The position numbers were made by a program, and so were the translations under genes. Positions 9,778-17,279 of a stretch of DNA of 64,000 nucleotides are shown one piece after another. Within the stretch, counting starts at the first letter, position 1, and each line of letters opens with the position of its first letter. The DNA is taken from NCBI GenBank assembly GCA_016220085.1, contig JACRIN010000010.1, positions 46,734 through 110,733 of the forward strand. The letters run 5' to 3'. The notes beneath the pieces were generated by a model, which saw nothing but the letters and a program-made list of their open reading frames with translations, was not told the DNA's origin and made no database searches. Source of the stretch: Planctomycetota bacterium (lineage in GTDB: Bacteria > Planctomycetota > UBA1135 > GCA-002686595).

Positions 9778-10908
9778 GTGTTCCACTGCCCCAACTGCCG
9801 ACTCCCGCTCGCGCGGCACCGAGCCGCGACCGGCGTCTTCTGGTCGTGCCTCGGCTGCGACGGCCGCGTCGCGACCGTCGACTTCCTGCGCAACAGCGCC
9901 GACCACGAGGCGGTCAACGAGCTCTGGCACGCGGTGCGCGAGCCGCTGTTGGAGTCGCTGCGCATCTGTCCGTCGTGCGAGCGCGCGATGGGCATCGCGA
10001 TCGCCACGCTGCGCGGGTGGACGGTGCCGGTCGACGCGTGCGTCACCTGCCAATGCGCTTGGTTCGATCGCGGCGAGATCGAACGGCTCGGCAAGCGCGC
10101 GCCCGGGCCGGCGCGTGGACTCTCGCCGCGCGCGAGCGAGGCGGTCGCGCGCCTCGAGGTCGCCGGCGCCTGCGCCGACGCGCACGACGATCCCGATGCG
10201 CCGGTCGAGCCGTGGCAGAGCGTGCTCGCGAACTTCGGGTTCCCGGTCCTGATCGATCGCTCGACATCCGTCGGACGGCCGTGGCTCGCGCTCGCGTTCG
10301 TCGCGACGGCGTGGGTCGTCGGCGTCGTCGAGCTCACGACATCGGAGGGACTCGCCGCACGCTGCGGGTTCCCGAACGCCGACTCGTTCGCTGCTTGGTG
10401 CGGCTCGTTCGTCGCGTCCGCTTGGGTCCCGACGGGAGCGTGGCAGTTGGTGCTCGAGCTTTACATCCTCGCGGTCTTCGGCGGCGAGGTCGAGCTCGCG
10501 CTCGGCCGCGCGCGCTTCGCCGGGTTCGCGCTGCTCGCGATCGCCGCCGGTCACGCGGGCTTCCTGGTGTTCGATCCGCCGCCGGACGTGCTCCACGTCG
10601 GGGCGGCGCCGCTCGCGACCGCGTGCGTCGTGTTCTTCGTGCTGTGTTTCCCGCACGCGCGAGTGCACGCGGCCGCGCCGGGCGCGCTCGGCGGCCGCGT
10701 GTGGATGCCGGCGGTGTCGCTTCCGGCGGCGCTCTGGCTCGCGCTCTGGCTCGTCGTCACGCTGGTCCCGGCGATGACGTCGAGCTCGCGCCCTGGCGCG
10801 GCGGCCGCGGTCGCGGGAGGCGCGCTCGGGGCCGCCGTCGGACTTCTCGTCCGGCGGCTCGGGCGGCCGCGCGATTCGGCGCCGTGGTTGTCGATCGGTC
10901 CGCGCTGA
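9778..10908 (+). CDS. Zinc-ribbon protein with a rhomboid-like membrane domain lacking catalytic residues
   Basis: 376 residues from a GTG start. Two zinc-ribbon knuckles come first: C4/C7/C24/C27 and C64/C67/C88/C91, the second followed by WFDRGEIERL as in zf-TFIIB domains. From about 168 the protein is a multi-helix membrane domain resembling rhomboids: the helix ending in LAVFGGEVE corresponds to the rhomboid L2/L3 region and VGAAPLATA to the GxSG region. At the aligned positions the usual His and Asn are Gln223 and Glu227, the nucleophile Ser is Ala277, and the helix-6 His is absent (AAVAGGALG). I expect a non-proteolytic rhomboid-fold protein. The rhomboid match is moderate; the zinc ribbons are clear. 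It ends 23 bp before the next gene on the same strand. Confidence 0.65.
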   Translation: MFHCPNCRLPLARHRAATGVFWSCLGCDGRVATVDFLRNSADHEAVNELWHAVREPLLESLRICPSCERAMGIAIATLRGWTVPVDACVTCQCAWFDRGEIERLGKRAPGPARGLSPRASEAVARLEVAGACADAHDDPDAPVEPWQSVLANFGFPVLIDRSTSVGRPWLALAFVATAWVVGVVELTTSEGLAARCGFPNADSFAAWCGSFVASAWVPTGAWQLVLELYILAVFGGEVELALGRARFAGFALLAIAAGHAGFLVFDPPPDVLHVGAAPLATACVVFFVLCFPHARVHAAAPGALGGRVWMPAVSLPAALWLALWLVVTLVPAMTSSSRPGAAAAVAGGALGAAVGLLVRRLGRPRDSAPWLSIGPR

Positions 10909-10931
10909 CCGCGCGTTATCGTGGGCCGCGC

Positions 10932-12539
10932 GTGAACCGCAACGACGACGAAACGCACGCGCCGCACGGCGCCTCCGAAGAACGCGCACCGCGCCGCGAC
11001 GAGGAATCGCGCGGGCTTCGCCGCCCCGAGGAATCGCGCGCGCTGCGGCGCGCGTGGCCGATCGAGCCGACGCGCTGGCCGACGCGCGAAGAAGCGAGCG
11101 CGAGCCGACTCTTTTCGCCGCTCCGAGTCGGCGAGCTCGAGCTGCGCACCCGCACCTGGGTGCCCGCGATGGTGCCGTGGCGCGCGAGCGACGACGGCTT
11201 CGTCACGCCGGACGTGCTCTCGTGGTACCGCCGCTTCGCCGACGGCGAGCCCGGCGCGCTCGTGCTCGAAGCGACCGGCATCCGCGACGTGCCGAGCGGT
11301 CCGTTGCTGCGCATCGGCCACGCGCGGTTCGTGCCGGGGCTCCGCGAGCTCGTCGCCGCCGTCCGCGAACGCTCGCACGGCCGCACCAAGCTCTTCGTGC
11401 AACTGATCGACTTCCTCGCGATCAAACGCCGGCCGGAGAAGGAGAAGTTCCTGCGGCGTTTTCTCGTGCTGCGCGACGAGCACCGCGAGCGACTGCGCGC
11501 CCTCGACGCGCGCGCCGAGCACGCGAACGACGACGAGCTGCGCGAGCTCCTGGTCCGACTCCCCCACCCGACGCTGCTCGCGTTGCTCTCCGCGCGCGAG
11601 CGCGAGGATCTCGAGCACGGCTTCCGCGAGCGCGTCACCGACGTGCACCTCGCGCACGTCGCCGAGCTGCCGCGCGTGCTCCCCGCGCTCTTCGCCGACG
11701 CCGCGCTGCGCGCGCGCGAAGCGGGCTTCGACGGCGTCGAGCTCCACTTCGCGCACGCCTCCACGCTCGCCTCGTTCCTGTCGCGGACCAACACGCGCGC
11801 CGACGGCTACGGGAACTCGCGCGAGGGCCGCGCGCGACTGCCGCTCGAGGTCTTCCGCGCCGTGCGCGAGCGCGTCGGCCGCGAATTCGTCGTCGGTTGC
11901 CGCTACCTCGGCGACGAAGCGATCGCGGGCGGCTCGCCCATCGAGGACGCGTGCGCGTTCGGCGTCGAGTTCGCGCGCGCGGGCTTCGACTTCCTCTCGA
12001 TCTCGAAGGGCGGCAAGTTCGACGACGCCGCGCAACCGAAGGTCGGCGAAGCGGCCTACCCGTACACCGGTCCGAGCGGCCACGAGTGCATGCCGACGGT
12101 GCGCATCGACCCTCCCGGCGTCGCGGACGCGCGCGGCCCGTTCGGACGCAACCTGCCGCTCGCGCGCGCGATCCGAGCGAGCGTGCGCGCCGCGGGCTTC
12201 GCGACGCCGATCGTCGGCTCCGGCGGGATCGCGACGTTCGAGCTCGCCGAGCGAGCGCTCGCCGACGGCGATTGCGATCTGGTCGCCGCCGCGCGACAGT
12301 CGCTCGCCGATCCCGATTGGTGGAAGAAGCTCGAACTCGGCCGCGGCGAGGAAGTGCGGCGCTGCAAGTACACCAACTACTGCGAGGCGCTCGACCAGCG
12401 CCACCAGCAGGTCACCTGCCAGCTCTGGGATCGCGACCTCTCGACGCCCGACGCCGAAAAACGAACGAGCGGCGAGGATCCTCGCCGCTCGTCGGACGGC
12501 AGGCGTCGACTCGACGCGCCGCCGTGGTCGCCGGACTGA
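10932..12539 (+). CDS. Old Yellow Enzyme-family FMN oxidoreductase
   Basis: 535 residues from a GTG at 10932; the first ~55 residues are Arg/Glu-rich and the start could lie further in. The barrel starts near SRLFSPLRVGELELRTR. Family marks: QLIDF in strand 3, HFAHASTLASFLSRTNTRAD (the OYE substrate-binding His and FLSP-like segment), NSREGRARLPLEVFRAVRERVG, VGCRYLGDEA, and IVGSGGIATFELAERAL with DLVAAARQSLADPDW (FMN phosphate site). It should reduce activated double bonds or act as a 2,4-dienoyl-CoA-reductase-like flavoprotein with NAD(P)H. An insertion of charged helices around EKEKFLRRFLVLRDEHRERL is longer than usual. Its 3' end contains the terminator of the convergent gene, and the two stop codons abut as TGATCA. 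Confidence 0.8.
   Translation: MNRNDDETHAPHGASEERAPRRDEESRGLRRPEESRALRRAWPIEPTRWPTREEASASRLFSPLRVGELELRTRTWVPAMVPWRASDDGFVTPDVLSWYRRFADGEPGALVLEATGIRDVPSGPLLRIGHARFVPGLRELVAAVRERSHGRTKLFVQLIDFLAIKRRPEKEKFLRRFLVLRDEHRERLRALDARAEHANDDELRELLVRLPHPTLLALLSAREREDLEHGFRERVTDVHLAHVAELPRVLPALFADAALRAREAGFDGVELHFAHASTLASFLSRTNTRADGYGNSREGRARLPLEVFRAVRERVGREFVVGCRYLGDEAIAGGSPIEDACAFGVEFARAGFDFLSISKGGKFDDAAQPKVGEAAYPYTGPSGHECMPTVRIDPPGVADARGPFGRNLPLARAIRASVRAAGFATPIVGSGGIATFELAERALADGDCDLVAAARQSLADPDWWKKLELGRGEEVRRCKYTNYCEALDQRHQQVTCQLWDRDLSTPDAEKRTSGEDPRRSSDGRRRLDAPPWSPD
12453..12491 (-). terminator. Rho-independent terminator inside the convergent gene's coding end
   Basis: A 26-bp perfect palindrome (CGAGCGGCGAG GATC CTCGCCGCTCG, 12466-12491) is followed on the minus strand by TTCGTTTTTCGG. 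It serves the minus-strand gene ending at 12540 and lies wholly within the last codons of the plus-strand oxidoreductase. Confidence 0.75.
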
Positions 12540-13574
12540 TCACTCGGCCTTGGTGATCGTCACCTTCTGCGTGAACTTGCCTTCCTGCGTCGAGGAGATG
12601 TGCATCGTGCCGCCTTCGCGGCCTTCGCGATCCTCGTCGGTTTCGATCCTCACCGTGCCCTCGAGCTCGAGCCCGATCGGGCGCTTGTCGGCGAGCGAGT
12701 AGAAGAGCTTCCCTTCGAGCTTCACCTCGAACTTGGGCCCGACCGACGGGAACACGAGCTCCGGCGCGAACACGTCGCCGCCGCGGCGGCCGCCGCGCGG
12801 CATCTCGGGGAGCTCGCCGTCGGCTTCGATCTCGAGCTCGATCACCGCGCACTGCGCGCCGTCGTGCTCTTCGTCGCCGCTGTACGTCGCCTTGCCCGTC
12901 CAGTCGGCCAGGTCGAACACGCGTCCGCTGCTGCCGCCGCGACCGCGGCCGCCGCGTCGACCGCCGGGACCGCCACCGGACTCCTCGGTCTGCTCGGGCG
13001 GCGGGAAGAGCGCGGGCGTGACGTCGGCGAGCAACGCGCGGCGCACCGCGGCCTTGTCGAGGTCCCACTTCGCGCCCGCTTCCTTCTCGCCGTCCGGCAG
13101 CAGCGCGTCGAGCGCGAGCGTGAGCTGGTGATGCTGGAGCGCGACCTCCTGCGCGGGCGTGTCGCCTTCCTTGACCTTCACTTCGACCTCGCCGTCCTTG
13201 CCGGCGGTGAGCTCGAGCGTGACGCCCGCGAGCGGCGATTCGGCCGACGACTCACGCTCGTTCTCGCCGAAGCGCATCACGCTCTTGTTCACGAGATCCT
13301 CGAACGTGCGCTCGACCTTCTTCGCGTGCCCGTCCTCGACGCCGACCCACTTGTCGACGTGGACGAGCTTGCGGCTGGTCTCGCTGCCGCCGCCTCCGCC
13401 GAAGCCGCCGCCCTCGACGGGTTCGCCGTCGACGGTCATTTCGAAACTGGTCGTCTCGATCGAGAACTCGCTCTCGACGCTGACGCGAACGGACTGCTCG
13501 GCGGTGTACGTGGTCGAGAGCTGGGTGCCGCCGACGGCGAGCAACGCGAACGCGAACGGAATCTTGCGCAACAT
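12540..13574 (-). CDS. Secreted protein of unknown function with a Gly/Arg-rich linker
   Basis: 344 residues. The N-terminus MLRKIPFAFALLAVGGTQLS is signal-peptide-like. The body is acidic and beta-rich. A low-complexity GGGPGGRRGGRGRGG stretch near 202-216 separates two halves, and a poly-Gly run (GGGFGGGGG) lies near 55-63. No catalytic motif and no family I recognise. The start at 13574 is supported by GAGGAGG 9 nt upstream. It converges on the oxidoreductase gene with no spacer between the stop codons. An extracytoplasmic structural or binding role is possible, but nothing in the sequence settles it. Confidence 0.65.
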   Translation of the reverse strand: MLRKIPFAFALLAVGGTQLSTTYTAEQSVRVSVESEFSIETTSFEMTVDGEPVEGGGFGGGGGSETSRKLVHVDKWVGVEDGHAKKVERTFEDLVNKSVMRFGENERESSAESPLAGVTLELTAGKDGEVEVKVKEGDTPAQEVALQHHQLTLALDALLPDGEKEAGAKWDLDKAAVRRALLADVTPALFPPPEQTEESGGGPGGRRGGRGRGGSSGRVFDLADWTGKATYSGDEEHDGAQCAVIELEIEADGELPEMPRGGRRGGDVFAPELVFPSVGPKFEVKLEGKLFYSLADKRPIGLELEGTVRIETDEDREGREGGTMHISSTQEGKFTQKVTITKAE

Positions 13575-13710
13575 GGTCTGGGTCCTCCTCTTTGGGGTCC
13601 GGGCCGAGAGCTAACCCTAATCGAGCGCTTCGGTGTCGGTCGAATCCGCGAATCGAGGGCCGTGCGGCCGCCTGGCGGGCGGCGCGCGGCCCACGTACGC
13701 TCCACGCCGC

Positions 13711-14538
13711 GTGCGCGTCCATGGCATCGAGCTCGGAGGGATCTCGATCGGCGGGATCGAGACGTTCCTCGACCTGCCGGAGTGGAAGCTCGGGATCGAC
13801 CTCGGCCGCGTCCACGAAGCCGCGGTGCAACGACCGACGCTGCTCTTCACGCACGCGCACGTCGACCACATGGGCGCGGTGGTGTCGCACGCGGCGCTGC
13901 GCCATCTGCGCCGCGCGCCCGCGCCGACGTACGTGATCCCGCGCGAGAACGAGGCGGCGTTCGCGGCGCTGTTCGCGGCGTGGCGGGAGCTCGATCGATC
14001 CGAGCTCGCGCACCGCGTCGTGCCGCTCGCGCCCGGAGAGGAGTTCGAGCTCCCGTGCCGCCTGCTCGCGCGCCCGTTCCGCTCGCCGCATCGCGTCGCG
14101 ACGCAGGGGTACGCGCTGTGGAGCAAGAAGCGCAAGCTGCGGCCCGAGTTCGCGGAGCTCCCGCAAACGGAGCTCGATCGGCGGATGCGCGGCGAGGCGC
14201 GTGAGATGACCGAGCTCGTCGAGACGCCGGAGTTCGCGTTCAGCGGCGACACGTTGATCGAGCTCGTCGAGCGCGAGGAGGTCGTGCGCCGCGCGCGCGT
14301 GCTGGTGCTCGAGTGCACCTTCCTCGACGAGCGCGTGCCGGTCGACGAGTGTCGCTCGAAGGGCCACACGCACCTCGACGAAATCATCGAACGCGCGGAG
14401 CTCTTCCAGAACGAAGCGTTGGTGCTCTCACACTTCTCCGCGCGCTACAAACGCGACGAGGTGCTCGCGCTGCTCGACCGCAAGCTGCCGCCGGGCCTCA
14501 AGGCGCGGGTGACGCCGTTCCTCGAGCACTGGCGGTGA
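13711..14538 (+). CDS. Metallo-beta-lactamase-fold hydrolase (RNase Z-like)
   Basis: 275 residues from a GTG at 13711, chosen because the MBL fold begins at once (VRVHGIELGGISIGGIETFL). The zinc motif is THAHVDHMG (HxHxDH). Further ligand segments are SPHR in the middle, FAFSGDT (Asp) and LSHFSARY (His) near the end. The order matches RNase Z and related phosphodiesterase-type MBL proteins; the substrate is not evident. No signal peptide, so cytoplasmic. A 120-bp piece of its 3' end is repeated at 16850-16969 with four mismatches. Confidence 0.8.
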   Translation: MRVHGIELGGISIGGIETFLDLPEWKLGIDLGRVHEAAVQRPTLLFTHAHVDHMGAVVSHAALRHLRRAPAPTYVIPRENEAAFAALFAAWRELDRSELAHRVVPLAPGEEFELPCRLLARPFRSPHRVATQGYALWSKKRKLRPEFAELPQTELDRRMRGEAREMTELVETPEFAFSGDTLIELVEREEVVRRARVLVLECTFLDERVPVDECRSKGHTHLDEIIERAELFQNEALVLSHFSARYKRDEVLALLDRKLPPGLKARVTPFLEHWR

Positions 14539-14541
14539 CGC
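14422..14541 (+). repeat. Direct repeat copy 1: native 3' end of the MBL hydrolase gene
   Basis: 120 bp covering the last 39 codons and the stop. It matches 16850-16969 without gaps at 116 of 120 positions, counted by eye. This is the copy in the intact gene. The two copies bracket the genes at 14654 and 15112. Confidence 0.9.
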
Positions 14542-14557
14542 GGCGCATCCTCGGGGG

Positions 14558-14587
14558 TTGACGCGGAGCTGGGGGGGGGGGTTACGG
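14558..14587 (+). promoter_or_regulatory. Candidate promoter whose spacer contains an 11-G tract
   Basis: TTGACG (14558-14563) resembles a -35 box. Seventeen to eighteen bases later lies the weak -10 candidate TTACGG (14582-14587). Nearly the whole second half of the spacer is a run of 11 G (14571-14581), the longest single-base run I noticed in the window. The next start codon is 66 bp downstream. The -10 match is poor, so the promoter call is tentative; the G run is certain. Confidence 0.3.
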
Positions 14588-14653
14588 TCGGGCTCAGAGG
14601 TAGCCATCGCGGCGACCTCGGACTCGATTCCCCGAGAACCCACAGAGGCGAAC

Positions 14654-15076
14654 ATGACTCGCAATCCTCGTTGGCTCACGATCGCGGCGATCCTTCTGGT
14701 CACGGTTGCCGTGCCCGGCGAGTCGCGCTCCCCGCTCTCGTCGATCGTGCTCGAGTGTGGAGGAGATTCCGTCCACAACCCGAGCTGGCCCGCAATGGAC
14801 ACCGTGCACATAGCGTTTCAGGGTTGCTTCGCGACCATGGCGGACGCCCGGACCTTTGCGAACACCATGCTGGTGAACCAGACAACCGGTGTCTACTCCT
14901 GCCCCGGCTGCGAGATCGGAGTCGGATGCTCGAAAAGCGCGACGGAGTTGAGTTTCGGGAACACATGCACGGTGACGCAAGTCATCGGCGGGCACTGTGG
15001 CGAGGGCACGAAGCTGTTCGACGTCGATTGCACGCTGTCGTTCCGCTGGGCGGTATCCTGTTCCGCATGCAACTGA
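14654..15076 (+). CDS. Small cysteine-rich secreted protein
   Basis: 140 residues. Signal peptide MTRNPRWLTIAAILLVTVAV, cleavage likely near GESRS. The mature part has about a dozen cysteines, including SCPGCEIGVGC and SCSACN, so a disulfide-stabilised extracellular fold is likely. The ATG at 14654 has AGAGGCG upstream and opens the signal peptide. It precedes the tethered protein at 15112 by 35 bp, probably in one unit, and both lie between the two direct repeats. No family recognised. Confidence 0.65.
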   Translation: MTRNPRWLTIAAILLVTVAVPGESRSPLSSIVLECGGDSVHNPSWPAMDTVHIAFQGCFATMADARTFANTMLVNQTTGVYSCPGCEIGVGCSKSATELSFGNTCTVTQVIGGHCGEGTKLFDVDCTLSFRWAVSCSACN

Positions 15077-15111
15077 CCGATCGGTTCGCCGAGGACTGAG
15101 CCGTACGCGAA

Positions 15112-16734
15112 ATGTCGAACCGTGAACGCGTCCTTGCCGGCGCCATCGTCGCCGCAATCGGTGCCGTGCTGGGATTCGTGCTGCTCCGAGATGCGGCGAA
15201 CCCATCCGCGACCGGCATGGTGCGGACGGAGCACGTGGACACGCCCCGAACGCTGAATCTGAAGGACGCCGAGCCGGAGGTGCCGGAGAACCGGCGCCGC
15301 GTCGCGGTCGAAAAGTCCGAGGCGGAGAACTCGGCGATCCTCGCACCTCGACTTGTCGAATCGGGCATCGACGTACGCTGGGATTCTCCACCGTCTTCGA
15401 GCAGAGGTCGATTCGCCATATGGGTGACGAAGTTTCGCGTCGATTCACGTTTCGACTCTGTGCCCGACGGGAGCCTCGAAGTCGTCGCGAGCGACTCGGA
15501 TGAGGTCGCGCGAGCCCGTCGGCTCGCGCCACGAACGCGATACTCCGTGCTCCCACTCCGCGACGGGCGGCCTGTTTGGGCCCTCGAAGCTCAAGTGACG
15601 CTCGAGCCAGGCGAAGTGCGCCTTGTGGAACTCGGGTCAGGCGCTCTGGTTTCCGGGCGAGTCGTCGACGAAGCCGACGTGCCGGTCGGCGACTGCTTGG
15701 TCTGGCTCGTGCACGATGACGATCCACGAGTGCGGTACTTCATGACCTGCGATCGGGTCGTCGCCTCGACGGTTTCGGATCCGAATGGCGTCTTTTCGTT
15801 TCCGGCGGTCGCGGCAGGGAACTGGTTGGTCGCCCCGGGTTGGCACGACGTCGACAATCCGAATTGCGTCGGAACCTGGCGCGCGCACGCGGACGCCGCG
15901 CCGATGCCCGAGCGATTCTCGGTCTCTGGCGATCAACGGACGGTGGAAGTACTCGTGCGGTCCGCGCGCGGGCTCGCCATCTCGGGAATCGCGCTGAACG
16001 AGCGCGGCGAGCCTTGCGCGGGCTGCAAGATCCTCGCGACCGACACTCTCACCGGCGCCTACCTCCAAGTCGAGGCCGACCCGAACGGCAAGTTCGAAGC
16101 CAAACCGCTCCTGCGGGGCAAGTACCGCCTGGAACTCGGACGAACTCGAACGGGAGTGCCCGGGGAGTTCTCGACGGCGGAAGCGTGGACTCCTGCGACC
16201 GATATCGGTCTCGCTCTATCACGTGGACTTTCCATGAGCGTCGATTGCAGGTCGCAGGTTGGTGGGTCCGAAGCCGTCCATTCCGCGACACTCACGCGTT
16301 GGAATCCGGTGAACGGGAGCATGGAGCTCGAGGCGGCGGCGTCAGGCCCCGCACGACTCGAGTTCAACGGACTGCAGGCCGGGGAATACACCGTTGCCGC
16401 GAGCATGAGCAGCACGCTGATTGGAATCGTCTCGGGGGTACGCGTCGTGGACGGCGCGCCTCCGCCGATCGTCGAGGTCGATCTCGTCGCCGGTCGCGAA
16501 TCGGCCCTTCTCGTCCGATCGCGGCGCGAGTGGGTATTGCTGCGCGTCTCTCAGCGCGGGGCGGTGCTACTCAGTGAGGTGGTGCGGCCAGGCGTGACCC
16601 AATTCGTCGTCGCGTTGCCCGAGAGCGCATTCGTGGAAGTCTGCTCACCGAACGAACGCGACCTGATCTGGTCCAGTGAGAACCGTACGCTCGGTGATCG
16701 CGCCGCGCCGACCGTGATCGAGCTCGCGGAGTGA
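15112..16734 (+). CDS. Membrane-tethered protein with carboxypeptidase-regulatory-like modules
   Basis: 540 residues. One N-terminal membrane helix (about 8-26, LAGAIVAAIGAVLGFVLL) follows the basic MSNRER, so the rest should be extracytoplasmic. The ectodomain has modules of the type GRVVDEADVPVGDCLVWLV (about 181-199) and GIALNERGEPCAGCKILAT, which match carboxypeptidase regulatory-like (transthyretin-like) domains. It resembles the ectodomains of the two sigma fusions but has no sigma part. Its base composition is a little less GC-rich than its neighbours. It could be a scaffold or a sensor partner; no enzymatic motif is visible. Confidence 0.7.
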   Translation: MSNRERVLAGAIVAAIGAVLGFVLLRDAANPSATGMVRTEHVDTPRTLNLKDAEPEVPENRRRVAVEKSEAENSAILAPRLVESGIDVRWDSPPSSSRGRFAIWVTKFRVDSRFDSVPDGSLEVVASDSDEVARARRLAPRTRYSVLPLRDGRPVWALEAQVTLEPGEVRLVELGSGALVSGRVVDEADVPVGDCLVWLVHDDDPRVRYFMTCDRVVASTVSDPNGVFSFPAVAAGNWLVAPGWHDVDNPNCVGTWRAHADAAPMPERFSVSGDQRTVEVLVRSARGLAISGIALNERGEPCAGCKILATDTLTGAYLQVEADPNGKFEAKPLLRGKYRLELGRTRTGVPGEFSTAEAWTPATDIGLALSRGLSMSVDCRSQVGGSEAVHSATLTRWNPVNGSMELEAAASGPARLEFNGLQAGEYTVAASMSSTLIGIVSGVRVVDGAPPPIVEVDLVAGRESALLVRSRREWVLLRVSQRGAVLLSEVVRPGVTQFVVALPESAFVEVCSPNERDLIWSSENRTLGDRAAPTVIELAE

Positions 16735-16849
16735 GCACGAGCGATCTCGCAGCGTGACCGAGCAGGCCCTTCGAGACGCGACAGAGCGCGCGTCGTTACG
16801 CTTCGACCCGAGCCCCCAGCCGCCGCGTTCGGCGCGCAGCGCTTCCAGA

Positions 16850-16969
16850 GTGCTCTCGCACTTCTCCGCGCGCTACAAACGCGACGAGGTGCTCGCGCTG
16901 CTCGACCGCAAGCTGCCGCCGAGCCTCGAGGCGCGCGTGACGCCGTTCCTCGAGCACTGGCGGTGACGC
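16850..16969 (+). pseudogene. Duplicated 3' fragment of the MBL hydrolase gene (direct repeat copy 2)
   Basis: It encodes the same C-terminus as the gene at 13711 (SHFSARYKRDEVLALLDRK through FLEHWR and the stop) with a few substitutions. The upstream frame is unrelated, so no functional protein is expected. The word CTTCCAGA just upstream also occurs upstream of copy 1, about 11 bases further away, suggesting a longer original duplication that has decayed. Confidence 0.85.
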
Positions 16970-17279
16970 TCGCGCCGAGCGCGGGACGCGCTGGGCGAAT
17001 CGGTGCGGGAGCTCGATGTTGGAGGCGGCTCCCCGCACGGAATCCGGCGCCGGGCAGGAGCGGACTCCGTTGGCGAGCGCGAGCGTCGCGCGATTCCGGA
17101 CGGGGCTCGTCCGCGGCCCGGGGTCGTCGCGGCGCTCGACCGCGTCCGAGAGGGCTGCCCGCGCGCGCCTCCGACGCTCGGTACGGGATCCGGCGTATCG
17201 CGGCGCGGCGGGCGCACCCTAATCGTGGGGTTCGAACGCTCTCGGGCCGAAAGCCCGCCAACAGGAAGGGACGTGTCCT
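16970..17279. other. 310-bp region without a gene
   Basis: This GC-rich stretch lies between the duplicated MBL fragment and the propeller gene. I see only the Shine-Dalgarno AGGAAGGG near its end. Confidence 0.4.

Noticed and set aside
7397..10252. 951-codon open frame on the plus strand
   Set aside because: Antisense to the M14 peptidase and running into the zinc-ribbon gene in another frame. Low-complexity Arg/Ala/Gly-rich translation, no motifs.
14654..16849. Possibility that the segment between the MBL direct repeats is a transposon
   Set aside because: No transposase, terminal inverted repeats or short target duplications are visible, and the repeats are gene 3' ends. Recombination or duplication explains it better.
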